Source: an uncultured Pseudomonadota bacterium
GTDB taxonomy: Bacteria > Pseudomonadota > Gammaproteobacteria > Methylococcales > Methylomonadaceae
DNA length: 34,749 bases
NCBI GenBank assembly: GCA_903928965.1
Contig: CAIYSZ010000018.1
Span: forward strand, 1 to 34,749
Direction: 5' to 3'
Numbering within the stretch: position 1 is the stretch's first letter; the number at the start of each line of letters is the position of its first letter. The notes under the pieces were generated by a model, which worked only from the letters and a program-made list of their open reading frames with translations, was not told where the DNA came from and searched no databases. Both the position numbers and the translations under genes were made by a program. Positions 1 through 7,365 of this stretch are shown here, one piece after another.

Positions 1-1242
1 CTGGATGATCGCTTCCAGATAGTCGTTTTCGATGATGTAGCGGCGAATATTACTTTCGCCGCTACCCGCATCGCCGGTGAACAGGGAAGAACCGTTGTGG
101 ACCGAGGCAATCCGCGAACCCAAAGGACTGTCGGACTTGCGTTTCATCTTGTCCACCATTTCCATCAGGAACAGCAACTGACCGTCAGAAGAGCGTGGAA
201 TAGCCGGGTAAAAGTCGAACTCTTCGCCGCTGTAATCTGCAAGATTGACCTCAAAGCGCTTATCCAGCACATCCTTACCTTCAACGATGCTTTTTTGTTC
301 GGTCTTCCAGGATTTGCCGTAAGGCGGATTAGTCAGCATAAAGTCGAAACGCTTGCCGGAAAAATCGTTGGTGGCCAGCGTGGAGCCGAACAAGATATTT
401 TCCGGATCGTTGCCTTTGATCATCATGTCGGATTTACAAATAGCGTAAGTTTCCGGGTTGACCTCCTTGCCGTACAGGTACACACCGACTTTTGCCTTGA
501 TTTCACCTTCAGGGTCGGTAATGAAATCCTGCGATTCGGTGAGCATGCCGCCGCTGCCGCAAGCGGGATCGTAAATGGTTAGCGGGTTGGGCAGTTGATC
601 CTTGACCGGAATGAACACTAAATTGGTCATCAGCTTGATTACTTCGCGCGGGGTAAAGTGCTCGCCGGCTTCTTCGTTGTTTTCTTCGTTGAACTTGCGG
701 ATCAGTTCTTCAAATACATAGCCCATGCCCAGATTGGACAGGCCGGGTTGATTGCGGCCATCCGGGCCTTTACGGTCGTCCGGCCCCAGGTTGATTTCCT
801 CGCTGACAAATTTTTCGATCACATCATGCAGCACGTCGGACTGCGCCATTTTGCGGATCTGATTGCGCAAATCGAACTTGTCGATAATTTCCTTAACGTT
901 ATCCGAAAACCCGTCCAGATAGTTTTTCAGATTGGCTTCCAATTGCGAGTGATTACCGAGCAGGGTTTTAAGGGTAAAGCGCGAGGTATTGTAAAACACA
1001 TAACCTGAGGCGTCACGTAAACCAATGGAGTCAAGATCGCTCATACCAGCGTCTTCACGTTGAAAACGCACTTCTTCTAAAACGGCTTCCTTGCTGGGTT
1101 CCAGCAAACAATCCAGGCGGCGCAGCACGAACATGGGCAGGATAACATCGCGGTATTTGCCGCGCACGAACACATCACGCAGACAGTCGTCGGCGATAGA
1201 CCAGATGAAGCTAACGATTTTGTTGTGGGAAGAGTGGTCCAT
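1..1242 (-). CDS. hsdM: Type I restriction-modification DNA methyltransferase subunit HsdM, 3' end cut by window edge
   Basis: N6-adenine methyltransferase subunit of a type I restriction-modification complex; with HsdS it methylates host DNA and with HsdR it restricts foreign DNA. I translated the minus strand by hand. It is open for 414 codons from the ATG at 1242 to the left edge, so the C-terminus, and any hsdS or hsdR, lie outside. The N-terminus (MDHSSHNKIVSFIW) begins the HsdM N-terminal helical domain. Then come EHFTPREV, the SAM-binding motif DPACGSGGM and the catalytic NPPY, all in the family order. An in-frame TAG lies about 60 nt upstream with no other ATG between, which fixes the start. 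The Shine-Dalgarno is poor because AAGG sits only two bases before the ATG. Nothing in the visible part is broken. Confidence 0.95.
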   Translation of the reverse strand, partial: MDHSSHNKIVSFIWSIADDCLRDVFVRGKYRDVILPMFVLRRLDCLLEPSKEAVLEEVRFQREDAGMSDLDSIGLRDASGYVFYNTSRFTLKTLLGNHSQLEANLKNYLDGFSDNVKEIIDKFDLRNQIRKMAQSDVLHDVIEKFVSEEINLGPDDRKGPDGRNQPGLSNLGMGYVFEELIRKFNEENNEEAGEHFTPREVIKLMTNLVFIPVKDQLPNPLTIYDPACGSGGMLTESQDFITDPEGEIKAKVGVYLYGKEVNPETYAICKSDMMIKGNDPENILFGSTLATNDFSGKRFDFMLTNPPYGKSWKTEQKSIVEGKDVLDKRFEVNLADYSGEEFDFYPAIPRSSDGQLLFLMEMVDKMKRKSDSPLGSRIASVHNGSSLFTGDAGSGESNIRRYIIENDYLEAIIQ

Positions 1243-1661
1243 ATCCTTTTTGTGTTTGTCGCTTTCGCTTTTTTTAATTTCATATGTTTTGGCGTAAGCC
1301 GGTAGCTATTCAATTATACAAGCTCTGATGCCTAACTGAATTTCTCACATTGGTTTTGTACATAAAACGAGTAATTTTCTATCTTTTGTACAACTCAGCT
1401 AAAAAATTAGCTTCAGAATATCCATCCAGGACCAATGGGTGTCAATCAAGGATGATGATTCTGTTCGCGCGGCTTTTTGGGAAGGTTCACCAGTCTATGC
1501 GGGAGCAGGGTTCAGAACGCATAATCCTATTCAGCCATGCGTAATTACTACAGCCGAATGCATCATTCCATCTTTGCTTTTGCGAAAAGAGGGATGTTCT
1601 TGTCGAACTTTTGCTCTTATAAGTTGTCTTATAGATTCCACACACAATGGGAGAGCGTTAC
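1243..1661. other. Divergent intergenic region between hsdM and smbP
   Basis: About 420 bp of AT-rich DNA separate the divergent hsdM and smbP genes. Short open frames in it have no coding character or ribosome binding site. The only structured site I see is a 6-bp inverted repeat at 1618-1633, described separately. Promoters for both genes must lie here, but I could not identify convincing -35/-10 pairs. Confidence 0.6.
1618..1633. promoter_or_regulatory. Short inverted repeat just upstream of smbP, possible operator
   Basis: TATAAG and CTTATA form a perfect 6-bp inverted repeat separated by TTGT. It ends 28 bp before the smbP start codon, where an operator overlapping the promoter could sit. 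Arm length is short and the sequence is AT-rich, so chance is a real alternative. Any link to metal-dependent control is inference. Confidence 0.25.
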
Positions 1662-1997
1662 ATGAAAAAAATTATTATACTAATCAGTGCGTTATTGTTT
1701 TCTAGTTTTTCCGCTTTTGCAGCGGAAGAACATGCTTCCGCGGCAATTGAACATGCCGGCGCCGCATTAACCGAAGGCAAGCATGGTAATGTCGGGGTGC
1801 TTGCCGAGCATGCCACTCAAGCGGTAAAACACGCTGAAAAAGCCGTTGAGGTAGCAAAAGGCCCGTCTAAGGCGCATCTTGAGTCCGGCGTGAAGCATTT
1901 GCATGAAGCGATTAAACTTGCAAATGCCGGACACGGCGCTAAAGCTGACCAACATTTGGAAACCGCTATTGAACATCTGAAAACCGGCAATAAATAA
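1662..1997 (+). CDS. smbP: Small periplasmic metal-binding protein, SmbP-like
   Basis: Histidine-rich periplasmic protein of the SmbP family, first described in Nitrosomonas europaea, where it binds copper and other divalent metals; a role in metal buffering is inferred here. The 111-residue product has a classical signal peptide, MKKIIILISALLFSSFSAFA, with cleavage before AEEH. The mature part carries eleven His, repeatedly as EH, KH or LH spaced about seven residues apart, consistent with a small helical bundle lined with His and acidic residues. There is no Cys. I chose the ATG at 1662, six bases after GGGAGAG, over one five codons upstream, because it gives a clean signal peptide. The gene is monocistronic and ends toward a shared bidirectional terminator. 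Confidence 0.88.
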   Translation: MKKIIILISALLFSSFSAFAAEEHASAAIEHAGAALTEGKHGNVGVLAEHATQAVKHAEKAVEVAKGPSKAHLESGVKHLHEAIKLANAGHGAKADQHLETAIEHLKTGNK

Positions 1998-2114
1998 CAC
2001 TATTACAAAAACAAATCCGACGGGTATTTTCCGTCATTCCAGGAAGAGTTAAAAACGCATTTGAATCGCGGTAGCCAGTAAACAGCGGCGAATAACAAAA
2101 CTGTGAGCAATGCA

Positions 2115-2145
2115 TAAAAAAGCCGGGTTTATCCCGGCTTTTTTT
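2115..2145. terminator. Bidirectional intrinsic terminator shared by smbP and the convergent small gene
   Basis: A 7-bp stem, AGCCGGG (2121-2127) with CCCGGCT (2133-2139), has a 5-nt loop. An A-run precedes it and a T-run follows it, so it can terminate transcription from both sides. It lies between the 3' ends of smbP (+) and the small membrane protein gene (-). Confidence 0.9.
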
Positions 2146-2160
2146 GTTCCTAGCTTGGAT

Positions 2161-2385
2161 TTACTCGCTTGGAGTCGGCGATTTTTTTTCAACCAAGGCT
2201 TTAAGCGGGGCGAGCAGTTTGCCGACGGCATTCAGCAGCGGTGATTCGCTGTCGCCATGCGGTTCAATGTCGCCGAACGGTTCGCCGTTTTTAGCGACGT
2301 AGCGGTAGATAAAATAGCCTAATGGAGCAAAGGCGAATAATGCGATGATAAGCATTGCGATGGCAAGTTCAATTACGCCGGACAT
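2161..2385 (-). CDS. Small single-pass membrane protein, function unknown
   Basis: 74-residue protein that I do not recognise. Residues about 4-28 form one hydrophobic membrane helix (IELAIAMLIIALFAFAPLGYF), followed by a positively charged YRYVAKN segment and a soluble tail rich in Glu, Pro and Ser. The topology is probably N-out, C-in. The start is well supported: GAGGAGG lies eight bases before the ATG. It is convergent with smbP, and the next gene on the same strand, the malic enzyme, lies upstream with a gap of about 125 bp. I cannot assign a function; it resembles small inner-membrane accessory proteins only in size. Confidence 0.7.
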   Translation of the reverse strand: MSGVIELAIAMLIIALFAFAPLGYFIYRYVAKNGEPFGDIEPHGDSESPLLNAVGKLLAPLKALVEKKSPTPSE

Positions 2386-2511
2386 ATGATTTTCCTCCTC
2401 AGTGTTTTTATTGTTTTAATATCAAGGTCTAGGCCTCATACTGAATATAGTCGTAAATGATCGCGGCGGCAAGTAAAAATTCCGGGCCGGGCTTTCTATT
2501 GGTTTGGCGGG

Positions 2512-4251
2512 CTATAAATCGGGCTCGTATTTGATGGCGGGATGCTCGGCGGGCCAGATATTGGCTTTGATGAAGCTTTCTAGGTCGACGCCGGCTAAAT
2601 CGCGGCGTCCGACGCAGTCTTCTTCAATGGCCTTGGTCAGCACGCGGGTCGCTACCGCGATACTGACTTTTTTCAGATCGGCGACCGGGGGATAAATGCG
2701 CTCGCTGTCGGGATAATGTTCGGCGACGTAATCGGCTAGGGTATAGGCGCTTTCGGTGATCATGGCGTCGCTAATGCGGGTGCATTCGCCCAATACCGCG
2801 GCAAAGCCTAAGCCGGGAAAAATGAATGCGTTATTGCCTTGTCCTATGTTATACAGTCGGCCTTGGTAGGTCACGTCCGGGAAAGGGCTGCCGCTGGCGA
2901 CGATGGCGCGGCCTTGCGTCCAGTGGATGATGTCTTCCGGGATAGCCTCGCAGTTGGTGGTGGGGTTGGATAAAGGGAAGATGATGGGGCGCTGGTGATG
3001 GGCGGCTACCGATTTGATTAGCGCTTCATTGAATAGACCGGCTACTCCGGAAAGACCTAGCAGGACGCCGGGTTTGGCGTGGGCCACCACTTCGCTTAAG
3101 GTAGGCGCGCGTCCCGGCTCGATATTCCAGTCTTTGTAGGCTTCCGGCGCTTGCGCCAGCGGCAATTTGTAGTTCTCGGTGGCATGCTCTTGGGTTACCA
3201 GACCTTGCCCGTCTATGACGAATATGCGCTGGCCGGCTTGTTCCGCGCTGAGCCCGGCGTGTATCATGCCTTCCTTGATTGCCTGCGCCACGCCGATGCC
3301 GCCCGCGCCGGCCCCGGCGACGACCACGGTTTGGGCGGTGATGGATTCGCCCTTGAGGCGGCAGGCGGACAGCAGGCCGGCCAGCGCCACGGCCCCGGTG
3401 CCTTGGATGTCGTCATTGAAACAGGGTATCGAGTTTCGATAGCGCGCCAGTACGTCGAATGCGACGTGTTTGGAAAAATCTTCCCATTGAATGATGGCTT
3501 TTGGCCATTTGCGTTTCACAGCGGAGACAAATTTTTCGACCAGCTCGAAATAGGGCTGGTCTTTGATGCGCTTGGCGGGGAATCCTAAATAATGCGGATC
3601 ATTGAGCAAGGTTTCGCGATTGGTGCCGACATCTAAACTAACCGGCAGGCTTTGGAAAGGGCACAAGCCGCCGCCTACCGTGTATAAAGCCAGTTTGCCT
3701 ATGCAGATGGCCAAGCCGCCCACGCCTTGGTCGCCGATGCCGAGGATGGCGGAGGCGTCGGTGACCACTAGTAAACGGATGTCTTGCCACGGGTAGTCGT
3801 TTAATATGGCGTCGGCATGGTCGATATTTTGCGCGGATAGGGTCAAGCCGCGCGCCATGGTGTAGATTGAGCTGTAGTTTTGCACCGCCTGGCCTATGGT
3901 CGGGGTATAGACGATCGGCATCATTTCTTCCAGATGTCGTTCCAACAGTGCGTAAAACAATACTTCGGAGCGCTCTTGCGTGGCGCGCAGGAATTGGTAT
4001 TTGGCCAGGTCATCCTGTAGTTTGCAAAAGTTGGCGTAGAGGCGCTGGGTTTGAATCTCCAGATTGGTGACGCGCGGCGGAAACAGGCCTTGCAGCCCCA
4101 ATTCGGTTCTTTCCGCTTCTGTGAAGGCCGAGCCTTTGTTGGTGGCCGGCAGTCTCAATAACAGAATTCCGCGAATGCTGACCGCCATATAGGGATTGCC
4201 CGCGTTATCTTTTTTGTAGTCGAAATAGTCGCTCAACTTGGATTTAGTCAT
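2512..4251 (-). CDS. maeA: NAD-type malic enzyme (malate dehydrogenase, oxaloacetate-decarboxylating)
   Basis: Cytoplasmic enzyme converting malate to pyruvate and CO2 with reduction of NAD(P)+. At 579 residues it matches the large MaeA/SfcA class (E. coli MaeA is about 565). Catalytic landmarks are in order: Tyr115 in PIVYTPTIGQ, Lys186 in IGKLALY, metal ligands Glu257-Asp258 in QWEDF and Asp280-Asp281 in FNDDIQGTG, a Rossmann dinucleotide motif GAGAGGIG at 313-320, and the late LSNPTTNCEA and GRAIVASGSPF blocks. Cofactor preference for NAD+ over NADP+ is inferred from class membership. The gene stands alone between a small membrane protein gene (same strand, downstream) and a divergent cluster. 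In C1-assimilating bacteria it would link the TCA cycle to pyruvate. Confidence 0.95.
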   Translation of the reverse strand: MTKSKLSDYFDYKKDNAGNPYMAVSIRGILLLRLPATNKGSAFTEAERTELGLQGLFPPRVTNLEIQTQRLYANFCKLQDDLAKYQFLRATQERSEVLFYALLERHLEEMMPIVYTPTIGQAVQNYSSIYTMARGLTLSAQNIDHADAILNDYPWQDIRLLVVTDASAILGIGDQGVGGLAICIGKLALYTVGGGLCPFQSLPVSLDVGTNRETLLNDPHYLGFPAKRIKDQPYFELVEKFVSAVKRKWPKAIIQWEDFSKHVAFDVLARYRNSIPCFNDDIQGTGAVALAGLLSACRLKGESITAQTVVVAGAGAGGIGVAQAIKEGMIHAGLSAEQAGQRIFVIDGQGLVTQEHATENYKLPLAQAPEAYKDWNIEPGRAPTLSEVVAHAKPGVLLGLSGVAGLFNEALIKSVAAHHQRPIIFPLSNPTTNCEAIPEDIIHWTQGRAIVASGSPFPDVTYQGRLYNIGQGNNAFIFPGLGFAAVLGECTRISDAMITESAYTLADYVAEHYPDSERIYPPVADLKKVSIAVATRVLTKAIEEDCVGRRDLAGVDLESFIKANIWPAEHPAIKYEPDL

Positions 4252-4453
4252 GGAAGCCCGCCATTTTTGATAATTTCTAGCATTTTAAGCAGTTTCTAGG
4301 CTGGTGGAGAATTCTTTTTTATAAGCCGGCCGGCGCGCGGGTTGAAAAATTCCTGCGCCGCGGCTGGAAGCGCGCCGAGGGTTTGGTTTGATTGACTTAA
4401 TGGCGGCGCGCGGTAAGCTAAAAAGGAATAGCGCATGCCGAAGGAGGTACGCC

Positions 4454-4600
4454 ATGATGCGGGAAATTTTAGAAGTCGTAATGCTATTAAGCTTAGTGGG
4501 CGGTGTGGCGTTTGTGCGCCATGTATTGATTAAGGAAAAACAGGAACGCGCGGCCAATTTACGTCACAATGACGATTTAAGCCGGGATACCGAGAAATAA
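4454..4600 (+). CDS. 48-residue membrane peptide, coupled to the following DCC protein
   Basis: I do not recognise a family. The peptide (MMREILEVVMLLSLVGG...) has one N-terminal membrane helix at residues about 5-26 and a charged cytoplasmic tail, KEKQERAANLRHNDDLSRDTEK. I placed the start at 4454 because an excellent Shine-Dalgarno, AAGGAGGT, lies five bases upstream; an ATG 22 codons earlier has no ribosome site and adds basic residues before the helix. Its stop overlaps the next start in TAATG at 4598-4602, so translation of the DCC-family gene is probably coupled to it. A membrane anchor or accessory role for that protein is inference. Confidence 0.7.
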   Translation: MMREILEVVMLLSLVGGVAFVRHVLIKEKQERAANLRHNDDLSRDTEK

Positions 4601-5022
4601 TGTCTAGTGAACGGGCGGGATTTGGCGGCCATGAGTTTATCGTATTTTACGATGGCCGTTGCCCGATCTGCCGGCGGGAAATTGCCGGGTTGCGGCGAAA
4701 AAGCCGTGATGGTAAATTGGGATGGCAAGATATACGAGCCGAGGGCTTTGACGCCGCGCTGCTGGGTAAGACTGAGCAGGATTTGATGGCCGAGATACAC
4801 GGCATGCATGCCGACGGCCGCCTAGTGACAGGCTTGGCGGTATTCCAAACCGTTTACGCTTTAGCGGGGCTTGGCTGGCTGGCCGCCATATTGAGTTGGC
4901 CCTTGACCGAGCCGCTATTCGTCCGGCTTTACGCCGGGTTCGCGCGGCATCGCTTGCGCTTGGGCGGTATTGTGGGCGACAATTCTTGCCGTGATGAAAA
5001 ATGCAAGGTTTCCAGCGATTAA
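4600..5022 (+). CDS. DCC-family (DUF393) thiol-disulfide oxidoreductase-like protein
   Basis: 140-residue protein of the DCC/DUF393 family (YuxK-like), a thioredoxin-fold group thought to handle thiol-disulfide exchange; substrates are generally unknown. The hallmark DGRCPICR is at residues 18-25, giving a CxxC pair (Cys21, Cys24) just after the first beta strand (EFIVFYDG). A mid-protein GLAVFQTVYALAGLGWLAAIL segment is hydrophobic, as usual in this family. Two further Cys near the C-terminus (NSCRDEKCK) form a second, less usual pair. It starts within the stop codon of the upstream 48-residue membrane peptide, and a multi-pass membrane protein follows 63 bp downstream, so the three may form a membrane-associated unit. 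Confidence 0.9.
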   Translation: MSSERAGFGGHEFIVFYDGRCPICRREIAGLRRKSRDGKLGWQDIRAEGFDAALLGKTEQDLMAEIHGMHADGRLVTGLAVFQTVYALAGLGWLAAILSWPLTEPLFVRLYAGFARHRLRLGGIVGDNSCRDEKCKVSSD

Positions 5023-5085
5023 GCGGGATAGCCGATTCCTGCATCATCCAATTCCATAGTAAAGCAAAAAAATAATAATAATGGC

Positions 5086-5598
5086 ATGCTATACAATACC
5101 TTGTCTTTGTTGTTCACCTTCACGCATTTTATCAACGGCCCGCAGGCGGCGGCATTTGCATTAGCCCTGGGTTTGTTGGTTTACCTCATGACGCCGCCCC
5201 CGCCGGCGGATTGGATGGTGCGCATTGCGCCCAATCTTTATTATTTCTTGCATTGGAGTTGGCTGGGTTATTTGCGTTTGTCTCAAGCGTTTTGGCCGTT
5301 TTTCCTAATTTATAATGCAGTGCTGCTGTATATCGATTACCGGATAACCGAGGGTAGTTTTACGGTGGCCAGCTGGATTACCATGCATATCATTTTGGCG
5401 CTGCCAATCGTGTATTGGACGGTGGCGGTGTGGCGGTGTTCAGGAAATTGTTCTTGGCGTTGGCTGGCGGTGGCGGCGCGCTGGGCGGTGTTGTTGGTAT
5501 ATTGCGATTTGGCGTTGCGCTGGGTGATTTATCAATACTATCCGCAAGTATTGTTTACTTGCCAGGAAAGGATTGTGCATTGGGGGGATTGTTATTAA
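5086..5598 (+). CDS. Multi-pass membrane protein, function unknown
   Basis: 170-residue protein rich in Trp, Tyr and Leu, with about four membrane helices: around residues 17-36, 64-84, 92-112 and 127-147. There is no signal peptide and I see no recognisable catalytic motif. Cys residues appear in pairs near helix ends (WRCSGNCSW, and FTCQE...GDCY at the C-terminus), which is notable beside a DCC-family CxxC protein. The start is uncertain: ATG at 5086 is preceded by a weak, A-rich stretch without a clear Shine-Dalgarno. It lies 63 bp after the DCC gene on the same strand, so co-transcription is plausible. No terminator is obvious after it; a repeat-containing intergenic region follows. Confidence 0.65.
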   Translation: MLYNTLSLLFTFTHFINGPQAAAFALALGLLVYLMTPPPPADWMVRIAPNLYYFLHWSWLGYLRLSQAFWPFFLIYNAVLLYIDYRITEGSFTVASWITMHIILALPIVYWTVAVWRCSGNCSWRWLAVAARWAVLLVYCDLALRWVIYQYYPQVLFTCQERIVHWGDCY

Positions 5599-5680
5599 AG
5601 CTGGGGATTTTATGGCGGGTTTAGCAATAGTAACGAGCTCTTCGCTTAAATAAATTAACGCTGACCCGAATGACACTTAC

Positions 5681-5787
5681 TTAAGGTGCCTCTGATTAAT
5701 TCGTTGCTTCAAAATTCAGCGCCATTGAAATCAACTGCTTGAGACCAAGGTTTGCTTGAAAAACTGATTTAATCAGAGGTTCCTTAA
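5681..5787. mobile_element. 107-bp MITE-like element, copy 1
   Basis: The ends form an imperfect inverted repeat: TTAAGGTGCCTCTGATTAA on the left against TTAATCAGAGGTTCCTTAA on the right, about 16 of 19 positions matching. A second copy of exactly the same length lies inverted at 32494-32600. The two align without gaps at about two-thirds identity by hand count, with conserved ends and a diverged centre. It encodes nothing, so it would be mobilised by a transposase elsewhere, if still mobile. Confidence 0.7.
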
Positions 5788-5895
5788 GGCAATAATTCAA
5801 ATAAAACAATTCATGATGATGTTGATCAATAACCTTGGAATTTGGTGCGAGTCACCTGAAACTGTGATTTTAAGTCGTAAATCCGGTATTTTTTT

Positions 5896-5929
5896 CAATC
5901 GCTTGTTGTTATTAATTTATAAGCGATTG
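5896..5929. repeat. 9-bp inverted repeat (hairpin) upstream of cobU
   Basis: CAATCGCTT at 5896-5904 and AAGCGATTG at 5921-5929 are perfect inverted arms around a 16-nt AT-rich loop. No T-run follows on either strand, so it is not a classical terminator. Its role is unknown. Confidence 0.5.
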
Positions 5930-5988
5930 ATTTCATTTAAAATAATTTTTAAGCAGGCGTCATTCAACGCTGACCCCCCTTTTTTAAT

Positions 5989-6510
5989 GTGAAGCAGTTG
6001 GTGATTGGCGGGGCGCGGTCGGGGAAGAGCCGGTTTGCGGAGCGGGCGGCGGCGGCTGGCGGTAAGGAGGTGGTGTATGTGGCCACGGCGCGGGTATTGG
6101 ATGCGGAGTTCGCGGCGCGGGTGGCGGCGCATACCGAGCGGCGGCCGGTTGAGTGGTTGACGGTGGAGGCGCCGCATTTTTTGGCGCGGGCGTTGCGCGA
6201 GCATGACGGCGCGGGGCGTTGTTTGCTGGTGGATTGTTTGACGCTGTGGTTGGGGCAGTGTTTGATTCCGGAAATGGCTCCGGCTGAAGGGGTGGTTTGG
6301 GCGGAGCAGCGTGCGTTGTTGCTGGAAACCTTGCCCGAATTGCAATCGGAGGTGATTTTGGTCGGCAACGAGGTGGGGATGGGGATAGTGCCGCTAGGGG
6401 AGATCAATCGGCGGTTTCAGGATGAGTCGGGCTGGCTGCATCAAGACCTGGCCGCGGTGTGCGACCAAGTGTATTTCATCGCCGCCGGTTTGCCGCTACG
6501 CTTGAAGTAG
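5989..6510 (+). CDS. cobU: Bifunctional adenosylcobinamide kinase / adenosylcobinamide-phosphate guanylyltransferase
   Basis: Cytoplasmic enzyme of late cobalamin assembly. It phosphorylates adenosylcobinamide and then transfers GMP from GTP to give AdoCbi-GDP, the substrate for CobS. The P-loop GGARSGKS is at residues 7-14, the HTERRP segment with the guanylylated His at about 48, then VDCLTLWLGQ, VGNEVGMGIVP and the C-terminal FQDESGWLHQDLA block. Length (173) is normal. The only in-frame start after an upstream TGA is GTG at 5989. It has no Shine-Dalgarno and follows a C- and T-rich run, so translation may be weak. Its 3' end overlaps the convergent nitrilase gene by 15 bp. No other cobalamin gene is adjacent, so it stands apart from a cob operon. 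Confidence 0.93.
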   Translation: MKQLVIGGARSGKSRFAERAAAAGGKEVVYVATARVLDAEFAARVAAHTERRPVEWLTVEAPHFLARALREHDGAGRCLLVDCLTLWLGQCLIPEMAPAEGVVWAEQRALLLETLPELQSEVILVGNEVGMGIVPLGEINRRFQDESGWLHQDLAAVCDQVYFIAAGLPLRLK

Positions 6511-7365
6511 CGCGTCGTACTGTTTGTCCCAATCCTTATAGTTAAACACTTGGCCTTCATGACGGACTTTTTCAATTTTGGCGAAGTCTAGATCGGCGTA
6601 CACCCATTGCACTTGGTTGTATTCGCCGATAGTCAGTATGCCGTTGTCCGGGAAGCCTCTGTCCACCGGGGTGTAGACGGCGGCCGCGCCGCGGTTGACG
6701 TCGACCGCTTCGGACCAGGGGGCGTCGCCGACGAGGGAGGCTTGCGCCACGTAGCATTGGTTTTCCAGGGCGCGGGCTTGGCAGCCGATGCGCACCCGAT
6801 AATAACCGGCTTGGGTATCGGTGCAGCTGGTGGCTAGGATCAGGTTGGCGCCGGCGGCTACTTGTTGCCGGGCGTAGAGCGGAAATTCGCTGTCGTAGCA
6901 AATGTTAATAGCGATTTTGCCGAACGCGGTGTCGAAGATTTTGATGTCATGGCCGCGCGCGATGCCCCATTGTTCGTTTTCAAAGCGGGTCATGGTCAGT
7001 TTTTCCTGATAATCCACTTGGCCTGCCGGGTGGAATAGGTAGGCGTGATTGCGGTATTCTCCGCTGGCGTGACGCACCGGAAAGGTGCCGGCTTGGATGT
7101 AAATTTGGTGTTCTCGTGCCAGCCGCCGGAATAATTCCAGATACGGCGGCAGCAGGATTTGCAGTGCGTCGAGTTGCGCGCTTAACGAAGAATAAATATC
7201 CTTGGAAAAAAGTGACGCCAGTTCCATGCAGGCGTATTCCGGAAACAGCAGGATTTCCGCTTGTTGGCCGGCGGCCTCGGCTACCCAGCGGCGGGTTTTA
7301 TCCTCGAAATTATCCCAGGTTTCCAGGAAACCGATGTCGTATTGGGCGCAGGCGATTTTAGTCAT
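6496..7365 (-). CDS. Carbon-nitrogen hydrolase (nitrilase superfamily)
   Basis: Predicted cytoplasmic amidase-like hydrolase of the nitrilase superfamily, which cleaves non-peptide C-N bonds; the substrate is not evident. The catalytic triad is visible: Glu43 in LFPEYA, Lys122 in QEKLTMT and Cys156 in NICYDSEFPL. The 289-residue length is standard. The ATG at 7365 lies inside the 3' end of the upstream GNAT acetyltransferase gene (8-bp overlap), so the two are almost certainly co-translated. Acetyltransferase-amidohydrolase pairs, sometimes fused, are known in bacteria, suggesting an acylation/deacylation or amide-processing job on the same compound. The last 15 bp overlap the convergent cobU gene. 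Confidence 0.9.
   Translation of the reverse strand: MTKIACAQYDIGFLETWDNFEDKTRRWVAEAAGQQAEILLFPEYACMELASLFSKDIYSSLSAQLDALQILLPPYLELFRRLAREHQIYIQAGTFPVRHASGEYRNHAYLFHPAGQVDYQEKLTMTRFENEQWGIARGHDIKIFDTAFGKIAINICYDSEFPLYARQQVAAGANLILATSCTDTQAGYYRVRIGCQARALENQCYVAQASLVGDAPWSEAVDVNRGAAAVYTPVDRGFPDNGILTIGEYNQVQWVYADLDFAKIEKVRHEGQVFNYKDWDKQYDALLQA

Larger units (their letters stand above)
5657..5976. repeat. 320-bp interval bounded by 11-bp direct repeats with adjoining 7-bp inverted repeats
   Basis: AACGCTGACCC occurs at 5657-5667 and again, identically, at 5966-5976. Immediately inside are GAATGAC (5668-5674) and its reverse complement GTCATTC (5959-5965). Direct repeats outside short inverted repeats is the geometry of an insertion with a target-site duplication, but a REP-like repeat pair is also possible. 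No transposase lies inside. The 107-bp element at 5681-5787 is nested within it. Confidence 0.5.
5599..5988. other. Gene-free, repeat-bearing intergenic region before cobU
   Basis: This 390-bp AT-rich tract has no plausible gene. It holds the 11-bp direct repeats at 5657-5667 and 5966-5976, a 107-bp MITE-like element at 5681-5787 and a 9-bp hairpin at 5896-5929, each listed separately. I looked for a cobalamin riboswitch ahead of cobU and saw no B12-box-like sequence. Confidence 0.8.

Noticed and set aside
97-1008. Plus-strand open frames of 161 and 116 residues over the left edge
   Set aside because: They lie antisense to hsdM, whose minus-strand frame is continuous and carries methylase motifs.
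1077-1313. Minus-strand 78-residue frame starting upstream of hsdM
   Set aside because: It is out of frame with HsdM and overlaps its N-terminal coding sequence; no protein character.
4434-4532. Alternative 32-codon frame (MPKEVRHDAG...) with CxxC-like Cys, preceded by AAAAAGGAA
   Set aside because: It overlaps the better-supported membrane peptide and the AAGGAGGT site falls inside it; composition looks accidental.
5790-5988. Cobalamin riboswitch expected before cobU
   Set aside because: No B12-box or matching helices are visible in the AT-rich leader.
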